Part shown: one piece after another, positions 8,673 to 16,729 of the stretch
Position numbering within the stretch: position 1 is the first letter of the stretch
How the letters are laid out: each line of letters begins with the position of its first letter
Assembly (NCBI RefSeq): GCF_000264055.1
Contig: NZ_AJXL01000025.1
Location: 4-41,633, forward strand
Source of the DNA: Flavobacterium sp. ACAM 123
GTDB taxonomy: Bacteria; Bacteroidota; Bacteroidia; Flavobacteriales; Flavobacteriaceae
DNA: 41,630 bases
Reading direction: 5' to 3'
Program-made: the position numbers and the translations under genes
Notes under the pieces: model-generated
Told to the model about the DNA's origin: nothing
The model's input: the letters and a program-made list of their open reading frames with translations, nothing else
The model's database searches: none

Positions 8673-10016
8673 TTATACCACTCCTTGAGCAAGCATAGCG
8701 TCAGCCACTTTAACGAAACCAGCAATATTTGCTCCTTTCACGTAGTCAATATATCCATTTGCATCAGAACCGTATTTCACACAGGAAGAATGAATATTAA
8801 GCATGATTTCTTTTAGTTTTTGATCTACCTCTTCAGAAGTCCAGCTCAATCGCAATGAGTTTTGAGACATTTCTAAACCTGAGGTTGCAACACCACCAGC
8901 ATTTGCCGCTTTTCCTGGAGCAAATAATAATTTAGCATTTTGAAAAACTAAAACAGCATCCGGTGTTGTAGGCATATTAGCTCCTTCAGCCACACAAACA
9001 CATCCGTTTGCTACCAAAGTTTTAGCTTCCTTTTCGTTCAATTCGTTTTGTGTCGCACAAGGTAATGCAATATCACATTTCACTTCCCAAGGACGTTTTC
9101 CAGCAATATATTTAGCGTTTGGATATTTCTTAACATACTCGCTAATTCTTCCTCTTAATTCATTTTTAAGCTCCATTACAAAAGCTAATTTCTCAGCATC
9201 AATCCCTTCGGCATCGTAGATGTAACCTGCAGAATCTGACATAGTAACTACTTTACCACCTAATTGAGTCGCTTTTTCAGAAGAATATTGAGCAACGTTT
9301 CCAGAACCGGAAACAACAACTGTTTTACCTTCAAAACTACTTCCCTTAGTTTCTAACATACTTTGCGCGAAATACACGTTTCCGTAACCTGTAGCCTCAG
9401 GTCTTATTAACGAACCTCCATAAGAAAGTCCCTTACCCGTTAAGATTCCTGTAAATTCATTTCTCAGTCTTTTATATTGACCAAACATAAATCCAACTTC
9501 TCTTCCTCCAACACCGATATCCCCAGCAGGTACATCTGTATTTGCACCAATGTGCCTAGACAACTCAGTCATGAAACTTTGGCAAAAACGCATTACTTCA
9601 TTATCTGATTTACCTTTAGGATCAAAATCAGCCCCCCCTTTTCCACCGCCCATTGGCAACGTGGTTAAGCTATTTTTAAAAGTTTGCTCGAATGCTAAAA
9701 ATTTTAGAATACTTAAATTTACAGAAGGGTGAAAACGAAGTCCTCCTTTATATGGTCCGATAGCCGAATTCATTTGTATGCGATATCCTCTATTAACTTG
9801 AGTAGCTCCTTTATCATCAATCCAAGCTACACGAAACGTAATGATTCGGTCAGACTCAACCATTCTTTCCAAAAGCATTTTGTTTTGGTATTTTTTATTT
9901 TCTTCAATGAAAGGAATTACTGTTTCAGCAACTTCTAAAACTGCCTGTAAGAATTCTGGCTCGTTTGGGTTTCTTTTAGTAACCTCTTCAATAAAAGTAG
10001 TAATACTTTGTGACAT
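8673..10016 (-). CDS. gdhA: NADP-type glutamate dehydrogenase
   Basis: Hexameric glutamate dehydrogenase converting 2-oxoglutarate and ammonia to glutamate in the cytoplasm. At 447 residues it has the length of the bacterial hexameric type. The substrate and catalytic region PMGGGKGGADFDPKG lies near residues 122-136, and the dinucleotide-binding GSGNVAQYS near 237. An R/K-rich phosphate-binding preference for NADP is assumed from the family, not read directly. The promoter region contains a TATATTTG element and a 12-bp palindrome, and a strong terminator follows the gene, so it is probably monocistronic. Confidence 0.96.
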   Translation of the reverse strand: MSQSITTFIEEVTKRNPNEPEFLQAVLEVAETVIPFIEENKKYQNKMLLERMVESDRIITFRVAWIDDKGATQVNRGYRIQMNSAIGPYKGGLRFHPSVNLSILKFLAFEQTFKNSLTTLPMGGGKGGADFDPKGKSDNEVMRFCQSFMTELSRHIGANTDVPAGDIGVGGREVGFMFGQYKRLRNEFTGILTGKGLSYGGSLIRPEATGYGNVYFAQSMLETKGSSFEGKTVVVSGSGNVAQYSSEKATQLGGKVVTMSDSAGYIYDAEGIDAEKLAFVMELKNELRGRISEYVKKYPNAKYIAGKRPWEVKCDIALPCATQNELNEKEAKTLVANGCVCVAEGANMPTTPDAVLVFQNAKLLFAPGKAANAGGVATSGLEMSQNSLRLSWTSEEVDQKLKEIMLNIHSSCVKYGSDANGYIDYVKGANIAGFVKVADAMLAQGVV

Positions 10017-10040
10017 GATTATTAGATTATTAACGTTTAA

Positions 10041-10052
10041 GAAAACGTTTTC
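10041..10052. promoter_or_regulatory. 12-bp palindrome in the gdhA leader, possible operator
   Basis: GAAAACGTTTTC is a perfect palindrome lying between the gdhA -7 element and its start codon. It resembles a LacI/GalR-type operator half-site arrangement. Its position would let a bound repressor block gdhA; the regulator is unknown. Confidence 0.45.
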
Positions 10053-10063
10053 GTTAGTGAGCG

Positions 10064-10071
10064 CAAATATA
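10064..10071 (-). promoter_or_regulatory. -7 promoter element for gdhA
   Basis: The minus strand reads TATATTTG, matching TAnnTTTG exactly, 47 bases upstream of the gdhA start codon. Confidence 0.6.
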
Positions 10072-10259
10072 CGAGTTCTTAGAATATTTCTTAATAATAT
10101 TTTACTATATCTTAGCGAATTATCTTTTTACCAATAATTCCTTAAAAAAATAGGATCTGAAGTTGTGCTTTATTCCAAAACGTTGTACTTTTCATAAGCA
10201 ATTTAGCTTTTAATTATCTATCTTTAAATTTATTTTTAATGGATGAATGATGTTTTTTC

Positions 10260-10267
10260 TATATTTG
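10260..10267 (+). promoter_or_regulatory. -7 promoter element for the THC0290_0291-like gene
   Basis: TATATTTG matches TAnnTTTG exactly and ends 25 bases before the ATG at 10293. It is divergent from the gdhA promoter about 190 bp away. Confidence 0.6.
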
Positions 10268-10292
10268 CAAAGACTTGAAATTTTAACAAAAA

Positions 10293-11096
10293 ATGCTCAA
10301 ATACTTCTCTATCTTTTTGTTTGTCTTAATGGGTTTTTCATTTAGTGCAAATGCGCAATTCGGATTTTCGCATGAAGTAGGGGTTATAGCCGGACCTGTG
10401 GCTTTCCAATCTGACTATGGACAGCGATACAATTTCGATACAAATGCAGGAAATACGGGAATGGGAATCGGGATAATTCATTATATCAATTTTTCCTATA
10501 AAGCAGAATGCAACTGCTATACTCGTGATACTTACTTTAATGATCACTTCAAGCTAAGAAGCGAACTTTCTTATAACAAAACCGACTTAGAGCATCTGGG
10601 AGAATGGGTAGCCCCTGAACGTACAAGTTTTGGCGCAAAGCAATTGAGGGCAATGAAAGGAAGTACAGCCGTGACCAATATAGGAATGCAATTAGAGTAT
10701 TTCCCTTTCAGCATCCGTGATTTTACTGCAAGAACAGGTAGTTTAGGACCATTTATAAGCCTGGGAGGTCAATTCAGCTACTACAATGCCAAAGCCTATT
10801 CCACCTTAGGCCCTTTGGGTACACCACTAACTACATTTCCAAAATATTTAACTCCTACGGATAATCGCCCTTATGGGTTTTCCACTGAGGGGGGCACAGT
10901 ATGGTCAATTGTTACTAGTGTAGGAACCCGTTATAAATTAAGCCCATTAAGGGATTTAATGATTGATTTGAGATTTCAATATTTTTTTTCCAATTGGGTA
11001 GATGGTTTAAATCCAAATCCAGCGATTTACAAAGAAAACAAGGCCAACGACTGGTTAGTCTGGCTTAATTTTGGTTATATCTACTACCTACAATAG
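10293..11096 (+). CDS. Exported outer-membrane-type protein, THC0290_0291-like family
   Basis: A 267-residue protein with a clear signal peptide (residues 1-22, ending SANAQ). The body is rich in aromatic and glycine residues with alternating short strands (GPFISLGGQFSYYNAK, WLVWLNFGYIYYLQ at the C-terminus), as in small outer-membrane beta-barrels of the PorT/OmpA-barrel kind. I recall this as a Flavobacteriaceae family found beside gdhA. It is transcribed divergently from gdhA and ends before a two-way terminator. The function is unknown, and the family name is from memory. Confidence 0.75.
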   Translation: MLKYFSIFLFVLMGFSFSANAQFGFSHEVGVIAGPVAFQSDYGQRYNFDTNAGNTGMGIGIIHYINFSYKAECNCYTRDTYFNDHFKLRSELSYNKTDLEHLGEWVAPERTSFGAKQLRAMKGSTAVTNIGMQLEYFPFSIRDFTARTGSLGPFISLGGQFSYYNAKAYSTLGPLGTPLTTFPKYLTPTDNRPYGFSTEGGTVWSIVTSVGTRYKLSPLRDLMIDLRFQYFFSNWVDGLNPNPAIYKENKANDWLVWLNFGYIYYLQ

Positions 11097-11113
11097 CACT
11101 AAAAATTTTATAG

Positions 11114-11151
11114 AAAAAAGCCTAATTCTACGATTTAGAATTGGGCTTTTT
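11114..11151. terminator. Bidirectional terminator
   Basis: The arms AAAAAGCCTAATTCTA and TAGAATTGGGCTTTTT pair along 16 bp with one G-T pair around a 5-base loop, with A and T runs on both sides. It lies between two convergent genes and can serve both. Confidence 0.85.
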
Positions 11152-11188
11152 AATGTAATATCACTCTCAAAGAAAGAGACTAAGCCAT

Positions 11189-12331
11189 TTAAGCTAACGC
11201 TCGTTTTAGATCGTCTATCAGATCTTCTGCATCTTCGATACCTACGCTCAATCGAACTAAATCATCCGTAATTCCAATTTCTTTTCTTTTATCTTCTGGA
11301 ATCGATGCATGCGCCATCATTACGGAGTAATTTGCCAGTGACTCTACTCCCCCTAAAGATTCTGCTAGGGTGAATAGTTTTATTTTTTCAAGAAAATCGA
11401 TTGCATCTTCTTTTTTACCGGATACGAAATTGAAAGAAACCATTCCTCCAAAGCCACGCATTTGCTTTTTAGCAATTTCATGAAAGGGGTCACTTGACAA
11501 TCCTGGAAAATATACGGTTTTAACTTTTGGATGATTGTTCAAAAATTCAGCTATTTTTTCTCCATTTTCGCAATGTCGTTGCATTCTTAAATGCAATGTT
11601 TTTATTCCTCTCAGCACTAAAAAACTATCCATAGGTCCCAATATCGCTCCAGTAGCAAATTGTTGAAAATGCATTTGTTTACCTAGTTCTGCATCTTTCA
11701 TAATCAAAGCACCTGCCATCACATCAGAATGTCCTGCAAGGTATTTTGTTGCTGAATGCATTACGATATCTGCGCCTAAATCTAATGGATTTTGCAAGTA
11801 AGGTGTTGCAAAAGTATTGTCAACGGCAAAAAGCACTTTATGCAATTTTGTGATTTTAGCAATTGCTTCAATATCTACCAATTTCATCATAGGATTTGTT
11901 GGTGTTTCTACCCAAACTAGTTTCGTTTTTTCACTAAGCAATGACTTGAATTTTTCCATGTCATTCATATCTATAAAATGGAATAGTATACCTGAATCTT
12001 TATAAATTCTTGTAAACAACCTGTAAGTCCCTCCATACAAGTCATCCATAGCAATAACTTCATCACCTGGTTTCAATCCCCGCATCAAACAATCTGTTGC
12101 CGCTAACCCAGATGAAAACGCTAATCCTCTTGAGCCATTCTCAATACTCGCCAATGCATTTTCTAAAGCTGTTCTTGTGGGGTTTGCAGTTCTGCTGTAT
12201 TCATAATCCCCCATAGGATGACCAGGGCTTATTTGTGCATACGTAGTTGTTTGATAGATGGGTGGCATTACAGCCCCAGTGCTTGGATCTGGATGCTGAC
12301 CACCGTGTATTGTTTTAGTATTGAATTTCAT
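11189..12331 (-). CDS. Cystathionine gamma-synthase / PLP-dependent trans-sulfuration enzyme
   Basis: A 380-residue Cys/Met-metabolism PLP enzyme of the cytoplasm. The Schiff-base lysine lies in MHSATKYLAGHSD near residue 195, and the N-terminal signature TKTIHGGQHPDPSTGAV is typical. Length matches cystathionine gamma-synthase, which joins an activated homoserine and cysteine, but gamma-lyase or beta-lyase members look alike at this level. No methionine-pathway gene is adjacent, so the exact substrate cannot be decided from context. A TAAGTTTG promoter element lies just upstream. Confidence 0.88.
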   Translation of the reverse strand: MKFNTKTIHGGQHPDPSTGAVMPPIYQTTTYAQISPGHPMGDYEYSRTANPTRTALENALASIENGSRGLAFSSGLAATDCLMRGLKPGDEVIAMDDLYGGTYRLFTRIYKDSGILFHFIDMNDMEKFKSLLSEKTKLVWVETPTNPMMKLVDIEAIAKITKLHKVLFAVDNTFATPYLQNPLDLGADIVMHSATKYLAGHSDVMAGALIMKDAELGKQMHFQQFATGAILGPMDSFLVLRGIKTLHLRMQRHCENGEKIAEFLNNHPKVKTVYFPGLSSDPFHEIAKKQMRGFGGMVSFNFVSGKKEDAIDFLEKIKLFTLAESLGGVESLANYSVMMAHASIPEDKRKEIGITDDLVRLSVGIEDAEDLIDDLKRALA

Positions 12332-12356
12332 TTGGTTTCCGTTTTTAATGCTTTTA

Positions 12357-12364
12357 CAAACTTA
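12357..12364 (-). promoter_or_regulatory. -7 promoter element for the cystathionine gamma-synthase-type gene
   Basis: The minus strand reads TAAGTTTG, matching TAnnTTTG, 25 bases before the start codon. Confidence 0.5.
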
Positions 12365-12385
12365 CCCATTAATTTATTCTAAGAA

Positions 12386-12406
12386 AGGAACAAGTTCCTA
12401 CCTTTG
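12386..12406 (+). promoter_or_regulatory. -7 element with overlapping inverted repeat for the RsiV-like lipoprotein
   Basis: TACCTTTG (12399-12406) matches TAnnTTTG and ends 23 bases before the ATG at 12430. An inverted repeat AGGAAC-AA-GTTCCT (12386-12399) abuts it and could bind a regulator. Confidence 0.45.
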
Positions 12407-12429
12407 TATTTAATTAACACTTTTTTGAG

Positions 12430-13171
12430 ATGAAAAATTATATCCTTTTTGCCTCTTGTTCTTTCTATTGGCACGTTGTGAAAAAGAACTCGTTTTTGAA
12501 AATCAGTCTTTTGAAAAAAAACAAGCTTGAACTGTAAGGATAATTGTCCTTCAATACGTGTTCGAATTCCTATTGCTAAAGGCGTCCCAATAGTATCCGA
12601 CAGCATCAATAAAAAAGTGTTTTCTGTTTTGAAAGAGATCGTATACTTTGGAGAAAAACCTTATACCTCGAACGATTTTGCGGAGCTAGTCAATTCATTC
12701 ATTGATTCGTACGAAAAACTGCAAAAAGACTTTCCAAAAGATTCCTTTGGCTGGGAAGCCAAAATTGACGGCGAAATAAAATACCTGTCTGAGAACATTA
12801 TCAATATAGAAATCAAACATTACACTTACACTGGTGGGGCTCATGGCTATCAAGGACAACGCTCTTTACTATTTGACCCAAACACAGGTAAAACGATTTT
12901 ACAACATCAATTATTTAAGGATATAAATACATTTAGAGTTTTCGCTGAAAAAAAATTCAGAAGTAAATATAAAATCCCAGAAAACGAATCGATTAATGCA
13001 ACAGGATTGCTATTTGAAAACGACACCTTTCATTTGCTTCAAAACCTGTTTTATACTGATAAAGGATTACTTTTATTTTACAATTCCTACGAAGCTGCCT
13101 CATATGCTGATGGAACAAAAGAGTTATTACTATCGTATAAAGAGATAAGTGACTATTTGTTGATTAAATAG
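12430..13171 (+). pseudogene. RsiV-like (DUF3298/DUF4163) lipoprotein, interrupted by two frameshifts
   Basis: The intact C-terminal part (12527-13171) has the RsiV/DUF3298 hallmarks: YTYTGGAHGYQG, and near the C-terminus YEAASYADGTKE. It lacks a signal sequence. The missing N-terminus is found upstream in other frames. From ATG 12430, adding one T to the T5 run at 12446-12450 gives MKNYILFCLLFFLLARCEK, a lipoprotein signal peptide. Adding one A to the A8 run at 12514-12521 then joins the intact part in frame. Both lesions are one-base deficits in homopolymers, so sequencing error or slippage is as likely as true decay. The repaired protein would be a periplasm- or surface-exposed lipoprotein. 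Its role is unknown; RsiV itself binds lysozyme. Confidence 0.75.
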
Positions 13172-13174
13172 TTA

Positions 13175-13598
13175 TTAGAGATTTATATCTAAAGCATATG
13201 TCAGATACCATTTTTTCTCTATTAATTGGAATCTATATTCTGAACTAAATCCAGAATTTTCTAAAGAACATTTCTCAACAAACGACGTTCCTGTTTTCTT
13301 CCATTCGGTTTTAAATTCTAATGTGTCAATGTCGTAAATTTTAGTTTTTAATAGTATCCAATTTACTTTTGTCCACTTATTTTTTTCGAAACCATCTCTG
13401 TTTTGGCCTTCTAAAGGAAATTTAATCCGAGATATTTGAAACAAACTATCTGAATGAAATTGGTTGTAAAACACTTCAAAATTTTCTACAACAACAGCTG
13501 ACTTTTGAATGTTCTTTAACTTTTCACTTCTCTTACAATTTATTAAAAAAAATAAAAGACGATACTAAAATCAGTACTCTACTGGGCGTTTTATTCAT
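13175..13598 (-). pseudogene. DUF4348-like lipoprotein, interrupted by one frameshift
   Basis: The C-terminal portion (13175-13474) contains FYNQFHSDSLFQISRIKFPL, which I recall as typical of the DUF4348 family, and ends WYLTYALDINL. The frame stays open upstream to NCKRSEKL but has no start codon. An ATG at 13598 in another frame begins MNKTPSRVLILVSSFIFF. One extra base in the A8 run at 13545-13552 fuses the two into a lipoprotein signal peptide with lipobox LINC. The gene converges on the RsiV-like gene, with only 3 bp between their stop codons. As there, a homopolymer error is the leading explanation. Confidence 0.7.
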
Positions 13599-13639
13599 AT
13601 CTCACATTAATTTTGACACGTTTATGAGCTACGATTGCA

Positions 13640-13672
13640 AGCTTTGTCAAAGTTTTGAACTTTGACAAAGCT
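13640..13672. repeat. Perfect 15-bp-arm palindrome (AGCTTTGTCAAAGTT)
   Basis: AGCTTTGTCAAAGTT, a TTG loop, then AACTTTGACAAAGCT form a perfect hairpin. No T-run follows directly, so it is not a typical terminator. I recall similar CTTTGTCAAAG palindromes scattered in Flavobacterium genomes, so it is best read as a dispersed palindromic repeat. A second, weaker inverted pair TTATAAAA/TTTTATAA lies at 13674-13701. Confidence 0.65.
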
Positions 13673-13733
13673 GTTATAAAAGAAATTGTTCGGTTTTATA
13701 ACAACCTAAATTTATAAAATACCACAAATCGCG

Positions 13734-13876
13734 TAGCCCTGATAGCAGCGAAAACCCTTTTGCACTCCACCCTATTTTTTTATGGTAGAAAAGAGCGACC
13801 GGAAGAAGCTCCTTTTATAGCTTAGAAAAAAGGGGAGAAGGGCAAGAGGTTGTAGTGGAAAGCGGGATTAGCTGCT
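13734..13876. repeat. Bipartite intergenic repeat, copy 1
   Basis: The left end (13734-13761) starts TAGCCCTGATAGCAGCGAAA and runs into CCCTTTT. The right end (about 13852-13876) includes TGTAGTGGAAAGCGGGATTA. A second copy lies at about 24009-24090, matching the left end at 24 of 28 positions. The middle differs between copies. The rest of the 290-bp gap (13599-13889) holds the palindrome at 13640 and no gene. Confidence 0.6.
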
Positions 13877-13889
13877 CATAGAAATCAAC

Positions 13890-14345
13890 CTAAACAAGCT
13901 TGCGGATACTCATTATAACCCCAATGTGCATCCCTTCGTGAAAGTCATTAAAAGCAATCGCATCTAAAGCGCTTTTTAGTACAATCCCTGCAGATGTTGG
14001 ATATTCTTGATAATTAGTGAAAATTTTATTTTCTAAATCGGTTTCAGTCTGGTTGATGGTTTCCACAAGTAATGTTTGGATTTCATCGACTTCGGCTTGA
14101 GTTGCAATATGTTCTGGCTTGGTTCCTTTTTTATATTTCTCGACCATTTCGTTTGAAATCATCATAGGTACTCCTGATAAATTGTAAACTAACATCTGTT
14201 GAACGACAATGATATGGGCAATATTCCAAATTAAGTTATTGTTGTATCCTTCGGGAATTTTATTCAACTGGTCTAGGGTATATCCCGCCAGCATTTGAGA
14301 TACTATTTTTCTACTTGTTCTGGTAATGTCTAATGTTTGTTGCAT
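13890..14345 (-). CDS. DinB-like protein
   Basis: A 151-residue protein from the ATG at 14345 (start MQQTLDITRTSRKIV); a longer frame reaches 14387 but adds a lysine-rich stretch atypical of the family. The DinB/YfiT four-helix fold is suggested by the metal-site histidines H57-equivalent in LIWNIAHIIVVQQ and the later pair in FNDFHEGMHIG. Members are metal-binding proteins, including bacillithiol or thiol transferases, but many are uncharacterised. It is divergent from the ArsC/Spx-like gene across a shared palindrome. Confidence 0.85.
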   Translation of the reverse strand: MQQTLDITRTSRKIVSQMLAGYTLDQLNKIPEGYNNNLIWNIAHIIVVQQMLVYNLSGVPMMISNEMVEKYKKGTKPEHIATQAEVDEIQTLLVETINQTETDLENKIFTNYQEYPTSAGIVLKSALDAIAFNDFHEGMHIGVIMSIRKLV

Positions 14346-14391
14346 TTTTCTAATTTTTTGAATAAAAATAATCATTTTCCGTCTCAAATGA

Positions 14392-14413
14392 ATTTTCTTT
14401 GCACAAAGAAAAT
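14392..14413. promoter_or_regulatory. 22-bp palindrome in the DinB-ArsC divergent promoter region
   Basis: The arms ATTTTCTTTG and CAAAGAAAAT are perfectly complementary around a CA spacer. Each arm contains TTTCTTTG, one mismatch from the -7 consensus TAnnTTTG, so a single site could serve or control transcription both ways. Confidence 0.5.
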
Positions 14414-14423
14414 GCAGTTTATT

Positions 14424-14780
14424 ATGAACAAAATATATTACATCGCTTCCTGCGATACTTGTAGAAAAATTATAAAATCGTTACCAAAAGGAAGTGACCT
14501 TGTGTTTCGTGACATCAAACAAGATCCACTTACAGCTGAGGAACTAGAGGAAATGTACCAACTTTCAGGAAGTTATGAAGCCTTGTTCAGTAAAAAAGCC
14601 CAATTGTATAAGTCTATGAATTTAAAAGACAAGTCCTTGACCGAAGAAGACTATCAAAAATATATTTTAGAGCATTATACTTTTTTGAGCCGACCTGTTT
14701 TTGTCATTAACAATGGCGTTTATGTTGGCGGAACCCAACAAAACATGCTTCAAGTCATGAAAGCATTGGCTAATGTCTAA
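14424..14780 (+). CDS. ArsC/Spx-family thioredoxin-fold protein
   Basis: A 118-residue protein from ATG 14424; the frame extends upstream to 14337, but MNKIYYIASCDTCRKIIK is the expected start. The CDTC motif at about residues 10-13 is the redox/arsenate-reductase-type active site, and SRPVFVINNGVYVGG near the C-terminus is the conserved ArsC-family segment with the cis-proline region. It may be an arsenate reductase-like or YffB-like thiol protein; no ars genes are nearby. The stop overlaps the start of the next gene by 8 bp, so the two are coupled. Confidence 0.85.
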   Translation: MNKIYYIASCDTCRKIIKSLPKGSDLVFRDIKQDPLTAEELEEMYQLSGSYEALFSKKAQLYKSMNLKDKSLTEEDYQKYILEHYTFLSRPVFVINNGVYVGGTQQNMLQVMKALANV

Positions 14781-15672
14781 AAGGAATGTTGCACTGTTTG
14801 GTGCGACCATTGTTTCCGTAATATACGGAATCACTTTTACCATAGCAAAGGATGTAATGCCAGAGTACATCGATGCTTATGGTTTTATTTTGTTAAGGGT
14901 GAGCGGCGCCATGCTTTTGTTTTGGCTGTCTTGGTTGTTTATGCCAAAGGAAAAAATAGCGCTACACGATTTTCCGCGAATTATTGCTGCGGCATTCTTT
15001 GGTGTCGCCTTTAACATGCTTACCTTTTTTAAAGGTTTAAGCCTTACTTCTCCCATCTCGGCATCCGTAATTATGGTGACCACCCCGATGATTGTATTAA
15101 TCCTTTCGGCGATTATCCTGAAAGAGCGTATGCGCAAACGCATGGTCGCTGGTATTATCCTAGGACTTACAGGGACGGCGTTTCTTATATTATACGGCCG
15201 GTCAATAGGCAGCGCCACAAATGCGAGTATCGGTAATATGCTGGTTTTAATAAATGCAATTTCCTATGGTTTTTATTTGATAATCGTCAAGAAATTAATG
15301 GATAAATACAATGCCTTCACCTTTGTGAAATGGATCTATTTATTCGGGTTTTTGATGGTATTACCTTTTGGCTGGGGCCAATTTGAGGCCGCTAATTGGG
15401 CATTGGTGCCAACATTAATTTATTGGAAAATAGGCTTTGTAGTGGTCATCTCCACTTTTATTACCTATTTACTAAATTTGCTCACCATGAAAGAATTAAA
15501 ACCAACAACAGTTGCCGTTTTTATTTATCTCCAACCCGTATTTGCTACGGTATTTGCTATTGGGTTAGGCAAAGATGAATTGAATCTAGTAAAAATACTG
15601 TCGGCAATTTTGATATTTGTCGGTGTCTATTTAGTGACATCCTCCCCCCAGCGCGTTAAAAAGGAGAAATAG
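14773..15672 (+). CDS. EamA-type drug/metabolite exporter (DMT superfamily)
   Basis: A 299-residue inner-membrane protein with about ten hydrophobic segments arranged as two EamA repeats (roughly residues 5-135 and 150-290). The second repeat ends in the typical GVYLVTSS. The start codon overlaps the preceding ArsC/Spx-like gene by 8 bp. The substrate is unknown; members export amino acids and metabolites. Confidence 0.9.
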   Translation: MSKRNVALFGATIVSVIYGITFTIAKDVMPEYIDAYGFILLRVSGAMLLFWLSWLFMPKEKIALHDFPRIIAAAFFGVAFNMLTFFKGLSLTSPISASVIMVTTPMIVLILSAIILKERMRKRMVAGIILGLTGTAFLILYGRSIGSATNASIGNMLVLINAISYGFYLIIVKKLMDKYNAFTFVKWIYLFGFLMVLPFGWGQFEAANWALVPTLIYWKIGFVVVISTFITYLLNLLTMKELKPTTVAVFIYLQPVFATVFAIGLGKDELNLVKILSAILIFVGVYLVTSSPQRVKKEK

Positions 15673-15803
15673 ACTAGATGTAAAAAAATGGTCAGCAATA
15701 ATTTCTACATCTTATTAATAAAAATGAAACTGCCTTCTACTAAGACATAAAATGTTTACATTTCCCGCTTTCCCTCCTTCGCGGGTTAGGGGCTTTTTTT
15801 TAC

Positions 15804-15811
15804 TACCTTTG
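15804..15811 (+). promoter_or_regulatory. -7 promoter element for yicC-gmk
   Basis: TACCTTTG matches TAnnTTTG and ends 19 bases before the yicC ATG. Just upstream, CCCGC (15764-15768) and GCGGG (15781-15785) form a short hairpin, with a T8 run beginning a few bases later; this may be the weak terminator of the preceding exporter gene. Confidence 0.55.
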
Positions 15812-15830
15812 CACTCTTTTAGAAAATTAT

Positions 15831-16691
15831 ATGATACAATCAATGACCGGCTTTGGTAAAGCAACTATTCAATTACCAACCAAGAAAATAACAGTAGAAG
15901 TTAAATCTTTAAACAGTAAAGGTTTGGATTTGAATGTGCGAATGCCTTCGCTGTACCGCGAGATGGAATTGGGTTTGCGGACTCAAATTGCTTCAACACT
16001 AGAACGAGGAAAAGTAGATTTTTCTATTTTTATAGAAAGTACCGCTGAGCAAACTTCAACAAGAGTGAATGTGCCGATTGTAAAAGCCTATATGGATCAA
16101 CTCAAAGAAATTTGTAACGAAGGATACGAAACCGAATTAATGAAAATGGCAATCAGAATGCCAGATGCATTAAAAATTGAACGTGACGAAATTGATGAAA
16201 ACGACTGGATTCAAATTCAAACCGTTATCGAAGAGGCGCTGCAAAACATCCTGACTTTTAGAAAAGATGAAGGGCTGTCTTTAGAAAAAGAATTTCAATT
16301 GCGTATTGGAAACATTCGTCAGTACATGACTGACACTTTAGCATTGGATTCAGAACGCGTTAAGGCAATAAAAGATCGCTTACAAACGGCTATTGGGGAG
16401 TTAAAAGTAAATGTAGATGAAAATCGCTTTGAACAAGAATTAATCTATTATTTAGAAAAGTTGGACATCACCGAAGAAAAAGTACGTTTAACAAATCACC
16501 TAGATTACTTCTTGGAGACGCTAAATGGAGCAGTAGCTAACGGCAGAAAATTAGGTTTTATTACCCAAGAAATGGGTCGTGAAATTAATACCATGGGATC
16601 TAAATCCAATCATGCACAAATGCAAAAGTTAGTCGTTCAAATGAAAGACGAATTAGAAAAGATTAAAGAACAGGTTTTGAACGTGTTATAG
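15831..16691 (+). CDS. yicC: YicC-family endoribonuclease
   Basis: A 286-residue protein starting MIQSMTGFGKA, the family signature, with the C-terminal DUF1732 region ending in GREINTMGSKSNHAQMQKLV. YicC-type proteins are RNases that affect small-RNA turnover and stress survival. It lies 38 bp upstream of gmk, the usual pairing, and the gap contains only a CCCTCAAAGGG mini-hairpin. Confidence 0.93.
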   Translation: MIQSMTGFGKATIQLPTKKITVEVKSLNSKGLDLNVRMPSLYREMELGLRTQIASTLERGKVDFSIFIESTAEQTSTRVNVPIVKAYMDQLKEICNEGYETELMKMAIRMPDALKIERDEIDENDWIQIQTVIEEALQNILTFRKDEGLSLEKEFQLRIGNIRQYMTDTLALDSERVKAIKDRLQTAIGELKVNVDENRFEQELIYYLEKLDITEEKVRLTNHLDYFLETLNGAVANGRKLGFITQEMGREINTMGSKSNHAQMQKLVVQMKDELEKIKEQVLNVL

Positions 16692-16729
16692 CTTATTAGC
16701 CCTCAAAGGGGGAATTAAAAAATAAAAAA

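Noticed and set aside
12379..12609. Minus-strand frame of 76 codons over the start of the RsiV-like gene
   Set aside because: It is antisense to the repaired lipoprotein N-terminus and has no family features; the plus-strand reading explains the sequence better.
15764..15802. CCCGC/GCGGG hairpin plus T8 as a strong terminator
   Set aside because: The stem is only 5 bp and several bases separate it from the T-run, so it is mentioned but not listed as a firm terminator.
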